From the NCBI GenBank assembly GCA_016124275.1, contig WGOA01000079.1, positions 1 through 53,674 of the forward strand: a stretch of DNA of 53,674 nt, given 5' to 3'. Within the stretch, counting starts at the first letter, position 1. Each line of letters opens with the position of its first letter. Origin of the DNA: Bacteroidota bacterium. GTDB taxonomy: Bacteria; Bacteroidota; Bacteroidia; Chitinophagales; BACL12. Positions 10,284 through 19,828 of this stretch are shown piece by piece. The position numbers and the translations under genes were made by a program. The notes beneath the pieces were generated by a model, which was given only the letters and a program-made list of their open reading frames with translations, was not told the DNA's origin and searched no databases.

Positions 10284-12424
10284 AAGCCCCCATTCAACAC
10301 CTCAGCTTTCGCCGCGCAACCGATTCAAGCGGGCGAAAAACGGAAGTCAGTACCGCAACTATCCGCGAAACGCCGGAGGGCATCTCCATCCCGCAACAAC
10401 CCGATCCATCGCAGCTGGACAACCTGCAACACCTGGACTTCGCCGCGGGCATCGCGCCTTTCTTGCGCGGGCCCTATGGCTCCATGTACATTCTGCGGCC
10501 CTGGACCATTCGGCAATACGCCGGATTCAGCACGGCGAAGGCCTCCAACGCGTTTTACAAACGCAACCTCGCCGCCGGGCAAAAAGGGCTCTCCGTAGCG
10601 TTTGATCTGGCCACGCACCGCGGCTACGATTCCGATCATCCGCGCGTGGCCGGCGACGTGGGCATGGCTGGTGTGGCCATCGATTCGGTCGAAGACATGA
10701 AAGTGCTTTTCGACGGCATCCCGCTGGGAGACATGTCGGTGTCCATGACCATGAACGGTGCTGTGATCCCGATCATGGCTTTTTATATTGTTGCGGCAGA
10801 GGAACAGGGCGTTGCCCCCGAACAGCTCCAGGGTACCATACAAAATGATATCCTAAAGGAGTTTATGGTGCGCAACACCTACATCTATCCTCCCGCGCCG
10901 TCCATGCGGCTGATCGCGGACATTTTCCGCTACACGGCTGCGCGCATGCCCAAGTTCAATTCCATCAGCGTGTCGGGTTACCACATGCAGGAAGCGGGCG
11001 CTACCGCTGACCTGGAGCTGGCCTACACGCTCGCCGATGGGCTGGAATACATCCGAACGGGGCTCAGCACAGGCCTGACCATCGACGAATTTGCGCCGCG
11101 CATTTCCTTTTTCTGGGGGGTGGGCATGGACCACTTCATGGAAATCGCCAAGTTGCGGGCGGGACGTTTGTTGTGGGCGCGCCTGCTCCGCGACTTTGAT
11201 CCCAAAGACGAAAAGTCGATGGCACTGCGCACGCATTGCCAGACCTCCGGCTGGAGCCTTGCCGGTCAGGACCCCTTCAACAACGTGGGTCGAACGGCCA
11301 TCGAGGCACTGGCAGCTGCCATGGGACACACGCAGAGCCTGCACACCAATGCCCTGGACGAAGCCATTGCGCTGCCTACGGATTTCTCCGCGCGCATTGC
11401 CCGCAACACGCAGCTGGTGCTGCAGGAAGAAACGGGCATTACCCGCGTGGTGGATCCCTGGGGTGGCTCCTATTACGTAGAATACCTTACGGATCAACTG
11501 GTCCGAAGGGCCTGGCAACACCTGCAGGAGATTGAGGAACTGGGCGGCATGGCCAAGGCCATTGAAACGGGCCTGCCCAAAATGCGCATCGAAGAAGCCG
11601 CAGCGCGCAAGCAGGCGCGGCTGGATGCCGGCGTGGACGTGCTGGTGGGCGTCAATGCTTACCGCAGCGGCGAGGCCGATCACATGGACATCCTTTCCAT
11701 TGACAACAACGCCGTCCGCAAGGAGCAGGTGGAACGCCTGGAGCAGCTTCGCGCGCAGCGGGATCCAAAAGCCGTTGAAGCGGCGCTGAAGGCGCTCGGG
11801 GAAGGGGCCCTTTCCACCGATGCTAATCTCTTGGAACTCGCCGTGGACTGCGCGCGCAAACGCGCCACGTTGGGCGAAATATCACTGGCCCTTGAACAGG
11901 TGTTCGGCCGCTACCAGGCCGTGATCCGCTCCATCAGCGGGGTGTACGCCAAAGAAATTGCTATGGACGAACGATTCCGCGCTGCGCTCGAGCGCTCCGA
12001 CCGCTTTGCCGAACTGGAGGGCCGCCGGCCGCGCATTCTGGTAGCCAAACTCGGGCAGGACGGCCACGACCGCGGTGCCAAAGTGATCGCCACCAGCTTT
12101 GCCGATTTGGGCTTCGACGTGGACATCGGCCCGCTGTTCCAGACGCCGGCAGAAGTGGCGCGTCAGGCCATGGAAAATGATGTGCACGTGGTGGGCGTCT
12201 CCAGTCTGGCCGGCGGCCACAAAACGCTGCTGCCGCAGGTTATTGCCGAACTGGCTGCGCTTGGCCGCTTAGACATTATGGTCATTTGTGGCGGCGTAAT
12301 TCCCGAACAGGATCATGAGGCGTTGTACCAGGCTGGCGCAGTGGGCATCTTTGGCCCGGGCACAGTCATCGCAGAAGCAGCGGGCGATATTTTGGACCTG
12401 CTCATCAAAAGCCGCACGGCGTGA
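10280..12424 (+). CDS. mutB: Methylmalonyl-CoA mutase large (alpha, catalytic) subunit
   Basis: MutB carries the active site and adenosylcobalamin of methylmalonyl-CoA mutase. The 714-residue length is normal. The N-terminal barrel contains [34 protein letters not shown] and [12 protein letters not shown]. The middle has [20 protein letters not shown] and [10 protein letters not shown]. The C-terminal B12-binding domain has the DxHxxG motif as Asp594-Gly-His596-Asp-Arg-Gly599, His596 being the predicted lower cobalt ligand, followed by GGVIPEQD. Translation starts at a GTG inside the mutA stop (overlap 10280-10283), and its own TGA overlaps the meaB GTG by four bases. The trio forms a tightly coupled operon for propionate/branched-chain carbon use or for succinate-propionate interconversion. 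Confidence 0.98.
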   Translation: MKAPIQHLSFRRATDSSGRKTEVSTATIRETPEGISIPQQPDPSQLDNLQHLDFAAGIAPFLRGPYGSMYILRPWTIRQYAGFSTAKASNAFYKRNLAAGQKGLSVAFDLATHRGYDSDHPRVAGDVGMAGVAIDSVEDMKVLFDGIPLGDMSVSMTMNGAVIPIMAFYIVAAEEQGVAPEQLQGTIQNDILKEFMVRNTYIYPPAPSMRLIADIFRYTAARMPKFNSISVSGYHMQEAGATADLELAYTLADGLEYIRTGLSTGLTIDEFAPRISFFWGVGMDHFMEIAKLRAGRLLWARLLRDFDPKDEKSMALRTHCQTSGWSLAGQDPFNNVGRTAIEALAAAMGHTQSLHTNALDEAIALPTDFSARIARNTQLVLQEETGITRVVDPWGGSYYVEYLTDQLVRRAWQHLQEIEELGGMAKAIETGLPKMRIEEAAARKQARLDAGVDVLVGVNAYRSGEADHMDILSIDNNAVRKEQVERLEQLRAQRDPKAVEAALKALGEGALSTDANLLELAVDCARKRATLGEISLALEQVFGRYQAVIRSISGVYAKEIAMDERFRAALERSDRFAELEGRRPRILVAKLGQDGHDRGAKVIATSFADLGFDVDIGPLFQTPAEVARQAMENDVHVVGVSSLAGGHKTLLPQVIAELAALGRLDIMVICGGVIPEQDHEALYQAGAVGIFGPGTVIAEAAGDILDLLIKSRTA

Positions 12425-13533
12425 GCGAAGAAAAAGAACGCTTGCCAGGAGCGGAACAGCCTGCCGGGGCCGGGAGTGCTGCCGGAGCCGAACAGCCTTC
12501 CGGAGCCGCTCAGCGGGATTTCCTGGCGCGCCAACGCGGCAGTTTTGATCCTGCGCTGTTGCTCGCAGGCCTCCGTAACGGCGACCGCAATTCGCTGGCG
12601 CGTGCACTCACCCTGGTGGAAAGCGACCGGCTGGAGCACCGCAAATTGGCGCGGCAAGTGTTGGAAGCCTGCCTTCGCGAGAAGACAACGGCAACAGCCC
12701 ATGCTTCGCTGCGCATTGGCATCACCGGGGTGCCGGGCGTGGGCAAAAGCACCTTCATCGAGAGCCTGGGCATGATGCTGATTAACGCCGGCCACCGCGT
12801 GGGGGTAATGGCTGTTGACCCGTCAAGCGAAAAAAGCGGCGGCAGCATTCTGGGCGACAAAACGCGCATGGAAAAGCTGGCTGCTCACGAATCGGCTTTC
12901 ATTCGCCCCAGCCCGGCAAGGGGCACTCTGGGCGGCGTAGCCGATCGCACACGAGAACATATCCTGTTGTTTGAAGCGGCAGGCTACGATGTTGTCATGG
13001 TGGAAACTGTGGGCGTCGGCCAAAGTGAAACAGCCGTGCACGGCATGGTGGACTGCTTCCTGCTGCTGCTCTTGCCCGGTGCGGGCGATGAATTGCAAGG
13101 CATCAAGCGCGGCATTGTAGAAATGGCCGATCTGTTGGTGGTGAACAAAAGCGACGGTGATTTTGAAAAGCGCGCTGTGGAAACGCAACGCGACTACGAG
13201 CGCGCACTTCATCTTTTTCCCCCGACAGAAAGCGGCTGGGTACCGCCTGTATTGCGCTGTTCATCAACCATACAAAATGGTATGTCTGTTGTGCTCGAAA
13301 AGTTATTGGCCTTCCGCGATGCCATGCATACTGGTGGCCATTTTGCCCGGCGGCGACAGGAACAAGCAGGCTCCTGGTTGCACGAGGCCATCCGCGATGG
13401 ACTGAGTGCGGGTTTTTACGCTAATCCAGCCATCCGTAGGGCGTTAGCCGAAGAAGAGACCGCCGTTCGCGCAGGCAACGTGCACCCCCTGCAAGCAGCG
13501 GAGCGCCTGCTTGAACGCTTTCGCGAGCGTTAA
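12421..13533 (+). CDS. meaB: Methylmalonyl-CoA mutase-associated GTPase MeaB
   Basis: MeaB (also called ArgK or LAO/AO transport ATPase in older annotation) is a SIMIBI-class GTPase that gates cofactor loading and protects methylmalonyl-CoA mutase from inactivation. The P-loop GVPGVGKS is at residues 103-110. Downstream motifs are [42 protein letters not shown] and the guanine-specificity motif NKSDG. The first 30 residues are an Ala/Gly/Pro-rich low-complexity extension with a duplicated GAEQP unit, unusual for the family. The GTG start lies inside the mutB stop. The 3' end overlaps the convergent hydrolase gene by four bases. Confidence 0.96.
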   Translation: MSEEKERLPGAEQPAGAGSAAGAEQPSGAAQRDFLARQRGSFDPALLLAGLRNGDRNSLARALTLVESDRLEHRKLARQVLEACLREKTTATAHASLRIGITGVPGVGKSTFIESLGMMLINAGHRVGVMAVDPSSEKSGGSILGDKTRMEKLAAHESAFIRPSPARGTLGGVADRTREHILLFEAAGYDVVMVETVGVGQSETAVHGMVDCFLLLLLPGAGDELQGIKRGIVEMADLLVVNKSDGDFEKRAVETQRDYERALHLFPPTESGWVPPVLRCSSTIQNGMSVVLEKLLAFRDAMHTGGHFARRRQEQAGSWLHEAIRDGLSAGFYANPAIRRALAEEETAVRAGNVHPLQAAERLLERFRER

Positions 13534-14612
13534 AGCTGCGCGATGATGGTCTGAAAAAATTCCGACCATGCAGCGTGCAGGTGGATGTTTTCGCGCGCAA
13601 AGCGAACGATAATGATGTTCTTGGGTGGGTACACATAGAGGTACTGGCCGTAAAGCCCGGCGGCCATGTAGATGCCCGCATCTTCGCCTTCCAACCACAT
13701 GTGGTTTTTGTAGCGGATAAACTGGCCCTCTGCCGTATCTCCTCGCGAGCCTTCGCTGAAAAATTCACGGGGAATCAGCTGCTGCCCATCCCAATCACCC
13801 TGGCGCGCCATGAGCCGTCCGAACTTGGCAAAATCAAGGGCTGAGCTGTTCATGCAGCAAAAGGCCTTTATGGTGCCGTTGTCATCGGTGCTCCACTGAA
13901 CAGCATGCTCGGTGCCAATTTTTGACCAAATCTTTTCGGAAAGCAGGCTTTCGACCGGCTGACCCGTGGCCGCTTCCAAGACCATGGACAACACCTGTGT
14001 GTTTCCATTTTCATAGCGAAAGGTCTGTCCAGGCGCTGCGCGACGTTCCAGCCCCTTATCGTAGATCCGGTCCAGATGAGGTGAATAGTACTGCCAACCA
14101 TCCAGGGGGTAATGAATGCCGGAGGTATGGTTAAGCAAATGACGGATGCTGATGTCCGCAAGGGGAAAGTCAGGCAGGTAGCGCTGCACCTTGTCCTCCA
14201 TTGATCCAATGCTCCCTTCTGAAATTGCCAGCGCGACCAGACTGCCCACAAAGGTTTTGGCTACTGAAAAACTGGTCACCGACTTTTCCGGTGTATGGCC
14301 ATTGAAATACCCCTCGTATAGAATCGTATCATTTCTTATGATCAAAAACGCCTGGGTGGCCGAACTGCGCAGATACGCTTGCATGGACTCCGTTCCAATG
14401 CCCAAAACGGTAGGAACCACTTTCAGTTTTTGCCCGAGTTGCAGGGGTTCGGTTGGCCGTTTAAAGTGGAAGGGCTCCGGGGCGGGCTGCACCGCTACAT
14501 GATCAAACCGAAACTGGTCGCTGTAGCCTGGCGCATTGAGAAAAAGACGGCGGCCCAGCGTGCAACTGGAAAACAGGGTAAGGCCCAACAGGGCCAGTAC
14601 AAGAAATCGCAT
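13530..14612 (-). CDS. Beta-lactamase-family serine hydrolase (lipoprotein)
   Basis: This 360-residue protein belongs to the class C beta-lactamase/penicillin-binding esterase superfamily (Pfam Beta-lactamase). It has a lipoprotein signal with lipobox LFSSC (Cys17). The catalytic tetrad S-x-x-K is Ser116-Val-Ala-Lys119, and the second motif Y-x-N is Tyr200-Glu-Asn202. Conserved context includes ISIRHLLNHTSGIHYP and DFAKFGRLMARQGDWDGQQLIP. Members are esterases, peptidases or carboxypeptidases; a true beta-lactamase is not implied. It is convergent with meaB and overlaps it by four bases. Confidence 0.9.
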   Translation of the reverse strand: MRFLVLALLGLTLFSSCTLGRRLFLNAPGYSDQFRFDHVAVQPAPEPFHFKRPTEPLQLGQKLKVVPTVLGIGTESMQAYLRSSATQAFLIIRNDTILYEGYFNGHTPEKSVTSFSVAKTFVGSLVALAISEGSIGSMEDKVQRYLPDFPLADISIRHLLNHTSGIHYPLDGWQYYSPHLDRIYDKGLERRAAPGQTFRYENGNTQVLSMVLEAATGQPVESLLSEKIWSKIGTEHAVQWSTDDNGTIKAFCCMNSSALDFAKFGRLMARQGDWDGQQLIPREFFSEGSRGDTAEGQFIRYKNHMWLEGEDAGIYMAAGLYGQYLYVYPPKNIIIVRFARENIHLHAAWSEFFQTIIAQL

Positions 14613-14738
14613 AGCGAGAGAGGGATTGCCGCAAATTTACGGGAGGGCATCGCTAAAAAACCCGGATCCGGCGCTGCTCGCATTTTTTAACACAGCTACG
14701 TATAGCTTATGTGTGATAGAACCATACTATTCAGGCCG

Positions 14739-15032
14739 TCATTCGGGGGCTAAAGCCGAATCCGGGGCGCTGGGAAGCTCTGAATCTTCGGCCGCTTCGT
14801 TCAGTCGCCGGTCAGACACATGCGTGTTCAAGAACGTGTTGATTCGCTCTACGGGAAAATTGCTGCTGATCTCACCAAAGGCGTTGATGCCAATTTGGAA
14901 CCCTTCCAGGTCCTTGCTTACCTTGGCTTTTTTGCCTTGATTGTCCCTTTTGTCCTTGGCAGGCCTTTTGGTTGCGCGCTTGTCCGGGCTGGGTTTGGAC
15001 TGATCTTGACCAGAATTTGATAAATTATTCAT
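14739..15032 (-). CDS. Small Lys-rich hypothetical protein
   Basis: This 97-residue protein has a basic, disordered N-terminal half (residues 1-38, rich in Lys, Ser, Asp). A compact core of about 35 residues follows (LEGFQIGINAFGEISSNFPV and then ERINTFLNTHVSDRRL). It ends in an acidic Ala/Pro tail. I recall a similar core in small uncharacterised Bacteroidota proteins, but that is memory and not a search. The ATG at 15032 sits downstream of an AT-rich stretch that could be its promoter. No function is assigned. Confidence 0.7.
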   Translation of the reverse strand: MNNLSNSGQDQSKPSPDKRATKRPAKDKRDNQGKKAKVSKDLEGFQIGINAFGEISSNFPVERINTFLNTHVSDRRLNEAAEDSELPSAPDSALAPE

Positions 15033-15087
15033 ATATAATAATTATTTACCTTGTTAAACCTCACCCCAATGGCTGCTTAAAACAGCT

Positions 15088-16623
15088 TCAACCCGCCAGC
15101 AAAGCATCAAATCGGTCCAAGTTCTGTTGCAGGCGCTGAACAACTTTTTCTTTGCCCAACACCGCCATCATATCAAACACCGGTGGGCCTTGCAAAGTTC
15201 CCGCTAGAGCCAGTCGAAGGATGGGCATGAGCACGCCAAGTCCCTGCCCGGTCTGTGCAGCGTACGCTTTGACTTTAGCCTCTAAAGCCTCCGCCTCAAA
15301 GGGTGAACAATCCTGGAGTTCGCCGAGCAATTGATCAAAAACCGGACGCCCTTCGACCTTGTACTTTTTGCGCAATGCGGCCTCGTCCAGGCTGCGCGGC
15401 TCTTCAAAAAAGTAGTGGCCGGCTTCGGGCATTTCCTGAAGCAAATGCACCCGTTCCTTGAGCATCCCTGCGATGGCTGGCAGGGCGTTCGCGTCGTGCA
15501 GCACGCCCCTTTCGACCAACAGTTGCCCCAGCCGGCTTGCCAAAACGCCATTGTCCATGCGCTTGAGGTACTCCTGGTTAAACCAGCGGGCCTTGTCAAA
15601 ATCGAAGCGCGCGCCCGCTTTGTGTACCCGGTCCAGATCAAAGGCCTGAACCATTTCGTCCATAGAAAACAGCTCCTGTTCCGTGCCTGGATTCCAGCCC
15701 AACAAGGCCAGGAAATTCAACAGCGCCTGAGGTTCAAACCCGTTCTCGCGAAAGCCCATCCAGGTCTGGCCGGAGGCGTCATCCAGCCAGTTGAGGGGAA
15801 AAACAGGGATGCCCAACTTGTCGGCGGTGCGTTTGCTGAGCTTGCCCTGCCCATTCGGGTTGAGAATGAGCGGCAAATGGGCAAAAGCCGGGCGTTCGTT
15901 TTCCCAACCCAAATAGCGGTACAACAAAATGTGGAGCGGTCCCGAGCTCAGCCATTCCTCGCCGCGAATGACGTGGGTGATGTGCATGAGGTGATCGTCC
16001 ACCACGTTGGCCAGGTGGTAGGTGGGCAGACCATCTGCTTTGAGCAATACCTTATCGTCCACTTCTTCGGAGCGAAAACTGACCTGGCCGCGGATCAGGT
16101 CCACAAAAGAAATGGTCTCATTTTCCGGCACGCGCAACCGCAGCACGTGATCTGCGCCAGAAGCCAACAGGCGGGCTGTTTCTTCCGGCGGCAGCGACAA
16201 GCTGTTGCGCAGGGTCATGCGCGAGTGCAGGTCGTACTTGGGCGGCTGGCCTGTGGCGGCCTCTTCGCGCACCCGCCATTGATCCAACTCTTCTTCGGTG
16301 TCGAAGGCGCGATAGGCATGGCCGCTGTCCAGCAATTGCTGCGCATAAACCGCGTAAATCGCGCTTCGCTCGGATTGTCGGTAAGGGCCGTCAGGACCGC
16401 CCTGGACCGGGCCTTCATCCGGCGTAAGGCCGCACCAGGTCAGTGCTTCCAGCAGGTATTCTTCGGCATTCGCGACATAGCGCTTCTGGTCCGTGTCTTC
16501 AATGCGCAGCAAAAACTGGCCGCCGTGGTGCCGGGCAAACAGGTAATTGTACAAAGCCGTGCGGATCCCGCCGATGTGCAGGGGACCCGTCGGGCTGGGG
16601 GCAAAACGAACGCGTACCGCCAT
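15088..16623 (-). CDS. gltX: Glutamate-tRNA ligase
   Basis: GltX charges tRNA-Glu (and tRNA-Gln in organisms using the transamidation route) with glutamate. The 511-residue class I synthetase starts MAVRVRFAPSPTGPLHIGG, which contains the HIGH-like signature. FLLRIEDTDQKR follows, and the KMSKS-equivalent is GKLSKRTADK. The C-terminal anticodon-binding domain is present. An in-frame GTG at 16644 would add seven residues, but the ATG at 16623 fits the family start. It is divergent from the deacetylase gene and has its own candidate -7 element at 16714-16721. A shorter paralogue is encoded at 24839-25810. Confidence 0.97.
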   Translation of the reverse strand: MAVRVRFAPSPTGPLHIGGIRTALYNYLFARHHGGQFLLRIEDTDQKRYVANAEEYLLEALTWCGLTPDEGPVQGGPDGPYRQSERSAIYAVYAQQLLDSGHAYRAFDTEEELDQWRVREEAATGQPPKYDLHSRMTLRNSLSLPPEETARLLASGADHVLRLRVPENETISFVDLIRGQVSFRSEEVDDKVLLKADGLPTYHLANVVDDHLMHITHVIRGEEWLSSGPLHILLYRYLGWENERPAFAHLPLILNPNGQGKLSKRTADKLGIPVFPLNWLDDASGQTWMGFRENGFEPQALLNFLALLGWNPGTEQELFSMDEMVQAFDLDRVHKAGARFDFDKARWFNQEYLKRMDNGVLASRLGQLLVERGVLHDANALPAIAGMLKERVHLLQEMPEAGHYFFEEPRSLDEAALRKKYKVEGRPVFDQLLGELQDCSPFEAEALEAKVKAYAAQTGQGLGVLMPILRLALAGTLQGPPVFDMMAVLGKEKVVQRLQQNLDRFDALLAG

Positions 16624-16713
16624 GGGGGAAGGGGGAAATTTCACGCAACAGCTTGGTTGTCAAGCCATTGATTGGGTTGCAAAACCAGGCACAAGAAGCG
16701 CGCGCCGGGGCGG

Positions 16714-16721
16714 CAAAGTTA
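16714..16721 (-). promoter_or_regulatory. Candidate -7 promoter element for gltX
   Basis: The minus strand reads TAACTTTG, matching TAnnTTTG, 91 bases upstream of the gltX ATG. Its mirror copy at 16734-16741 faces the other way, so the two form an 8-bp inverted repeat with a 12-base spacer. Confidence 0.55.
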
Positions 16722-16733
16722 GCGTTGATTAGG

Positions 16734-16741
16734 TAACTTTG
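16734..16741 (+). promoter_or_regulatory. Candidate -7 promoter element for the deacetylase-TatD pair
   Basis: TAACTTTG on the plus strand matches the Bacteroidota -7 consensus, about 78 bases upstream of the deacetylase start. It is the right half of the inverted repeat shared with the gltX element. Confidence 0.55.
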
Positions 16742-16818
16742 AGGCGAAGGCCCCTGGAGCGGGGCTGAACGGCCGCTGCCAGCAGGCAAGAGCCCTTCCC
16801 ACTGAACCCCCGTCTGCC

Positions 16819-17484
16819 ATGTCGCTTTCCTCACCTGCCGCGCCCCAATCGATGTATTTCGTCAAAACACCATTCTACCTCAAAAAAATCTTCTCCGCCA
16901 TGACCTGGGATTTCCCGGGCGGGGAGAAGGAGATTTACCTCACGTTTGACGACGGTCCCACGCCCGGTATCACGGAATTTGTGCTGGACACGCTGGCCCT
17001 TCACCAGGCTAAAGCCACCTTCTTCTGCCTGGGCAGCAAAGCGGAAGCCCATCCTGAACTGATTGAGCGGATGCGCGCGCAAGGGCATGTTATTGGCAAC
17101 CACACCTACAACCACCCCAACGGTTGGAAAACGGACGACGAAAGCTACCTGGCCAACGTGGCGAAAGCCGCGCAAATCCTGCCCGGCAAGCTGTTTCGCC
17201 CGCCTTATGGACGCATTAAGATTACGCAGATTGAAGCGTTGCGCAATGACTACCACATTGTGATGTGGGACGTGATCAGCGGGGATTTTGACGACGACAT
17301 CAACGAAGAGCGCTGTTTGCAGAATATGGTGGAAAACGCCAAAGACGGCTCCATCATCGTCATGCACGATAGTCCCAAAGCAGAAGCCAAGCTTCGCTAC
17401 GCCCTTCCCCGGTTGCTGGAACATTTTAAGGCGCTTGGCTATTCGTTTGCCACCGTGCCCGCCGACGTGCCCGTGCGTTCCTGA
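16819..17484 (+). CDS. Polysaccharide deacetylase (NodB/CE4 domain)
   Basis: This 221-residue protein is a carbohydrate esterase family 4 domain, a metal-dependent deacetylase of N-acetylglucosamine-containing polymers such as peptidoglycan or chitin-like glycans. The five CE4 motifs are visible: TFDDGP (Asp44 and Asp45), H-x3-H as His95 and His99 in NHTYNHP, RPPYG at 127-131, a MWDVISGDFDDD segment and VMHDSP near the end. No obvious signal peptide is present. An alternative ATG at 16852 (MYFVKTPFYLKKIF) resembles what I remember of the family start. The stop overlaps the TatD start by one base, so the two are co-translated. Confidence 0.93.
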   Translation: MSLSSPAAPQSMYFVKTPFYLKKIFSAMTWDFPGGEKEIYLTFDDGPTPGITEFVLDTLALHQAKATFFCLGSKAEAHPELIERMRAQGHVIGNHTYNHPNGWKTDDESYLANVAKAAQILPGKLFRPPYGRIKITQIEALRNDYHIVMWDVISGDFDDDINEERCLQNMVENAKDGSIIVMHDSPKAEAKLRYALPRLLEHFKALGYSFATVPADVPVRS

Positions 17485-18266
17485 TGACCCTGGTTGATAC
17501 CCACGCACACCTTTACCACGCCCGTTTTGACGAGGACCGCGAGGCTGTCCTGGATCGCGCTGCGGCCGTTGGTGTGGAGCGTTTTTACCTGCCCAACATA
17601 GATTCTGGCTCCATTGACGGCATGCTGGCCCTTGCCGGGCGGCACCCGCAGCGCTGTTTTGCCATGATGGGGGTTCACCCATGCTCCATTGGCCAGGATT
17701 TTGAGAAAGAATTGGCGTTGGCAGAAACCTGGTTGTTTCAGCCGCCACAGCCGGTTCGTTTTGCGGCCGTGGGCGAAATCGGGCTGGATTATTACTGGGA
17801 TAAAACCTTCGTGGAGCAGCAAAAGCTGGCCTATCTGCAACAATTGGACTGGGCGGCCCGCCTGGATTTGCCGGTAGCTATTCATTCCCGCGACTCGCTG
17901 GAGGATACCATTGGCCTGGTAGAAGGGCTTGGAGACGCCCGGCTACGCGGGGTGTACCATTGTTTTAACGGCACGGTGGAACAAGCCCGCAGGATTACTG
18001 AAATGGGATTTTTTCTGGGAATTGGCGGTGTTGCCACCTACAAAAACGGGGGCCTGGACCAGGTTTTGCCCGGAGTTGACCCCAGTTTCCTGGTGCTGGA
18101 AACCGATGCGCCTTTTCTGGCACCCGTACCGCACCGCGGCAAACGCAACGAGCCGGCGTACCTCAGGGATGTTGTGGCTGTTCTGGCGCAATGGTACGGC
18201 AGCACCCCGGAGGCCCTGGCGCAGCGCACCACGGAGAATGCGAATCGCCTGTTTGGGTTCGCATAA
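17484..18266 (+). CDS. TatD family metal-dependent hydrolase (DNase)
   Basis: This 260-residue TIM-barrel amidohydrolase belongs to the TatD family, whose members act as 3'-5' exonucleases on DNA and in RNA quality control. Metal-binding motifs are in order: DTHAHLY at residues 3-9, GEIGLDYYWDK around 95, IHSRDS around 133, YHCFNG around 155, and ETDAPFLAPVPHRGKRNEP around 205. The length matches the family. It overlaps the deacetylase stop by one base (TGATG), indicating a two-gene operon. Confidence 0.95.
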   Translation: MTLVDTHAHLYHARFDEDREAVLDRAAAVGVERFYLPNIDSGSIDGMLALAGRHPQRCFAMMGVHPCSIGQDFEKELALAETWLFQPPQPVRFAAVGEIGLDYYWDKTFVEQQKLAYLQQLDWAARLDLPVAIHSRDSLEDTIGLVEGLGDARLRGVYHCFNGTVEQARRITEMGFFLGIGGVATYKNGGLDQVLPGVDPSFLVLETDAPFLAPVPHRGKRNEPAYLRDVVAVLAQWYGSTPEALAQRTTENANRLFGFA

Positions 18267-18502
18267 GGCAGCCCTTTATGGCGAAGGGTCTTGCGCCCCT
18301 GGCAACACCGTTGCGGATCGAAAGGGTGCCCTTCGCCCGAAAAAACATCTTGTGACGCTGCCCTGACAAGAGGCACATACCGGATTCTTTGGTTTATTCG
18401 TTTGCTATGCAGAACTTTGGGCACCTTCGGATGACCGGTGTTGCGCTTTGCTCTGCCGTATTCTGCAAGTATTTCAGGCTTATAAGTCCGCCTGAACCGA
18501 TT

Positions 18503-18590
18503 GGAGAGATGACCGAGTGGACGAAGGTGCTCGCCTGGAAAGCGGGTGTGCCCCAAAAGGGTACCGAGGGTTCGAATCCCTCTCTCTCCG
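18503..18590 (+). tRNA. tRNA-Ser (anticodon GGA)
   Basis: An 88-base class II tRNA has a 7-bp acceptor stem (18503-18509 with 18583-18589), discriminator G at 18590, a long variable arm typical of serine tRNAs and the T-loop GGTTCGAATCC. The anticodon GGA is at 18537-18539. The 3' CCA is not encoded. A 7-bp inverted repeat precedes the gene at about 18474-18498. Confidence 0.97.
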
Positions 18591-18700
18591 CACTAGGATT
18601 GTTCCTTAAAAAATTGCGTTACTTGTAGCGCAATCCAGTCTTTTGCAAATCTTTTGCTAACCCTGCATTGAAAACGCCAAACCCCATAAAATTTAATCCC

Positions 18701-19480
18701 ATGATCAAGAAGCTGTTTGCACTGAGCGTGCTCTTTGGCCTCCTTGTGTTCAGCTCGGCCCCGGTAGTGGCTCAGGACAACAACGAGACCACCACCGAAG
18801 CTGCTGCCTCCACCGCTGACGAGGCGGCTCCCGATGCATCTTTTGGTATGCCTTTGCTGAAGCGTTACTTTATTGAAGGTGGCTGGCAGTTCATGGGGAT
18901 CGTTCTCGTTTGCCTCATTTTGGGTCTTGCTTTCTGCATTGAGCGCATTATTTCCCTGAGCCTTGCTGATACCAATACCCGCAAATTGCTCGAAGGGGTG
19001 GACGAAGCACTCAAAGCAAAGGACGTGGAGAAGGCAAAAGAAATTTGCAAAGCCACCCGCGGTCCTGTAGCCGGCATCATCTGGCAGGGGCTGACCCGCG
19101 TTCGCGAAGGCATTGATGTGGTCGAAAAATCGCTGAGTGCCTACGGCTCTGTCCAAATGGGCTTGCTGGAGCGCGGCCTGGTGTGGATTTCGCTGTTCAT
19201 TGCCCTGGCTCCGATGCTCGGGTTCCTTGGAACGGTTATCGGGATGGTTCAGGCCTTTGACGACATCGCCACGGCCGGGGCTATTTCTGCTTCAATTGTG
19301 GCCGACGGTATCAAGGTGGCACTGCTCACCACGGTGTTCGGTCTGATTGTGGCCATTATCCTCCAGATTTTCTACAACTACATCGTTTCCAAAATTGACG
19401 GCATGGTCACCACCATGGAGGACTCTGCCCAGACCTTCATTGACATGCTGGTCAAATACGATGTAGCCAAGCGGAGCTAA
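18701..19480 (+). CDS. MotA/TolQ/ExbB proton channel family protein
   Basis: This 259-residue inner-membrane protein (from the ATG at 18701) is the ExbB-type subunit that uses the proton motive force to energise TonB- or Tol-type outer membrane processes. It starts with a cleavable signal (MIKKLFALSVLFGLLVFSSA, ending VVAQ) and an acidic linker, as in many Bacteroidota ExbB proteins. Three membrane segments follow at about residues 62-85, 155-180 and 205-230. The conserved APMLGFLGTVIGMVQAF signature lies at the second segment. It heads a four-gene operon with a small 3TM protein and two ExbD proteins. Confidence 0.93.
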   Translation: MIKKLFALSVLFGLLVFSSAPVVAQDNNETTTEAAASTADEAAPDASFGMPLLKRYFIEGGWQFMGIVLVCLILGLAFCIERIISLSLADTNTRKLLEGVDEALKAKDVEKAKEICKATRGPVAGIIWQGLTRVREGIDVVEKSLSAYGSVQMGLLERGLVWISLFIALAPMLGFLGTVIGMVQAFDDIATAGAISASIVADGIKVALLTTVFGLIVAIILQIFYNYIVSKIDGMVTTMEDSAQTFIDMLVKYDVAKRS

Positions 19481-19501
19481 AATCCCGAAAACTTATTCCC
19501 T

Positions 19502-19822
19502 ATGGAAAGCTTCTTCACAAATGTTGTGCTGCCAGCTGGCATTTACCTGATCCCGGTTGCGCTCATCATGATGGTGGTCGGTATGTTATGGGGCATGGCC
19601 AGCAATCCAAAAAGTGCGGTAAAGTCTATAGCGGGTATCCTGGCTATGGTGGCCATTTTTCTTGTGGCATATGCTATGTCTAATTCCACCAATTACTCGG
19701 ACATGCCCGCTTCTGACGGCACCGTTAAAGCGGTTCAGGCTGGCCTTATCACGTTTACGGTTTTGCTGGTCATCACCGTTGTTGCGATGATTGGTTCAGC
19801 CATTAAGGACCTCCTTAAATAA
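19502..19822 (+). CDS. Small three-helix membrane protein of the ExbB/ExbD operon
   Basis: This 106-residue protein consists mainly of three predicted membrane helices (about residues 10-30, 43-60 and 80-100) with short polar loops. It lies 21 bases after exbB and 6 bases before the first exbD gene, so it belongs to the same transcript. I recall a comparable small membrane gene between exbB and exbD in many Bacteroidota genomes; its role is unknown but presumably associates with the ExbBD complex. Confidence 0.85.
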   Translation: MESFFTNVVLPAGIYLIPVALIMMVVGMLWGMASNPKSAVKSIAGILAMVAIFLVAYAMSNSTNYSDMPASDGTVKAVQAGLITFTVLLVITVVAMIGSAIKDLLK

Positions 19823-19828
19823 CTTCTC

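Noticed and set aside
10853-11683. Minus-strand open frame of 276 codons within mutB
   Set aside because: Antisense shadow of a GC-rich coding region; composition is His/Arg/Gly-rich without known motifs.
13530-14612. Antibiotic-resistance beta-lactamase
   Set aside because: The S-x-x-K and Y-x-N motifs fit the broad esterase/PBP family, it is a lipoprotein and lacks features specific to AmpC, so resistance is not supported.
14689-14714. Imperfect hairpin between the hydrolase gene and the small Lys-rich gene
   Set aside because: The stem is interrupted and no T run follows on either strand, so it is not a convincing terminator.
15331-16671. 446-codon plus-strand open frame opposite gltX
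   Set aside because: It is a shadow of gltX; the minus-strand product has all synthetase motifs.
18389-18628. Plus-strand open frame of 79 codons over tRNA-Ser
   Set aside because: It runs through the tRNA gene and has no protein features.
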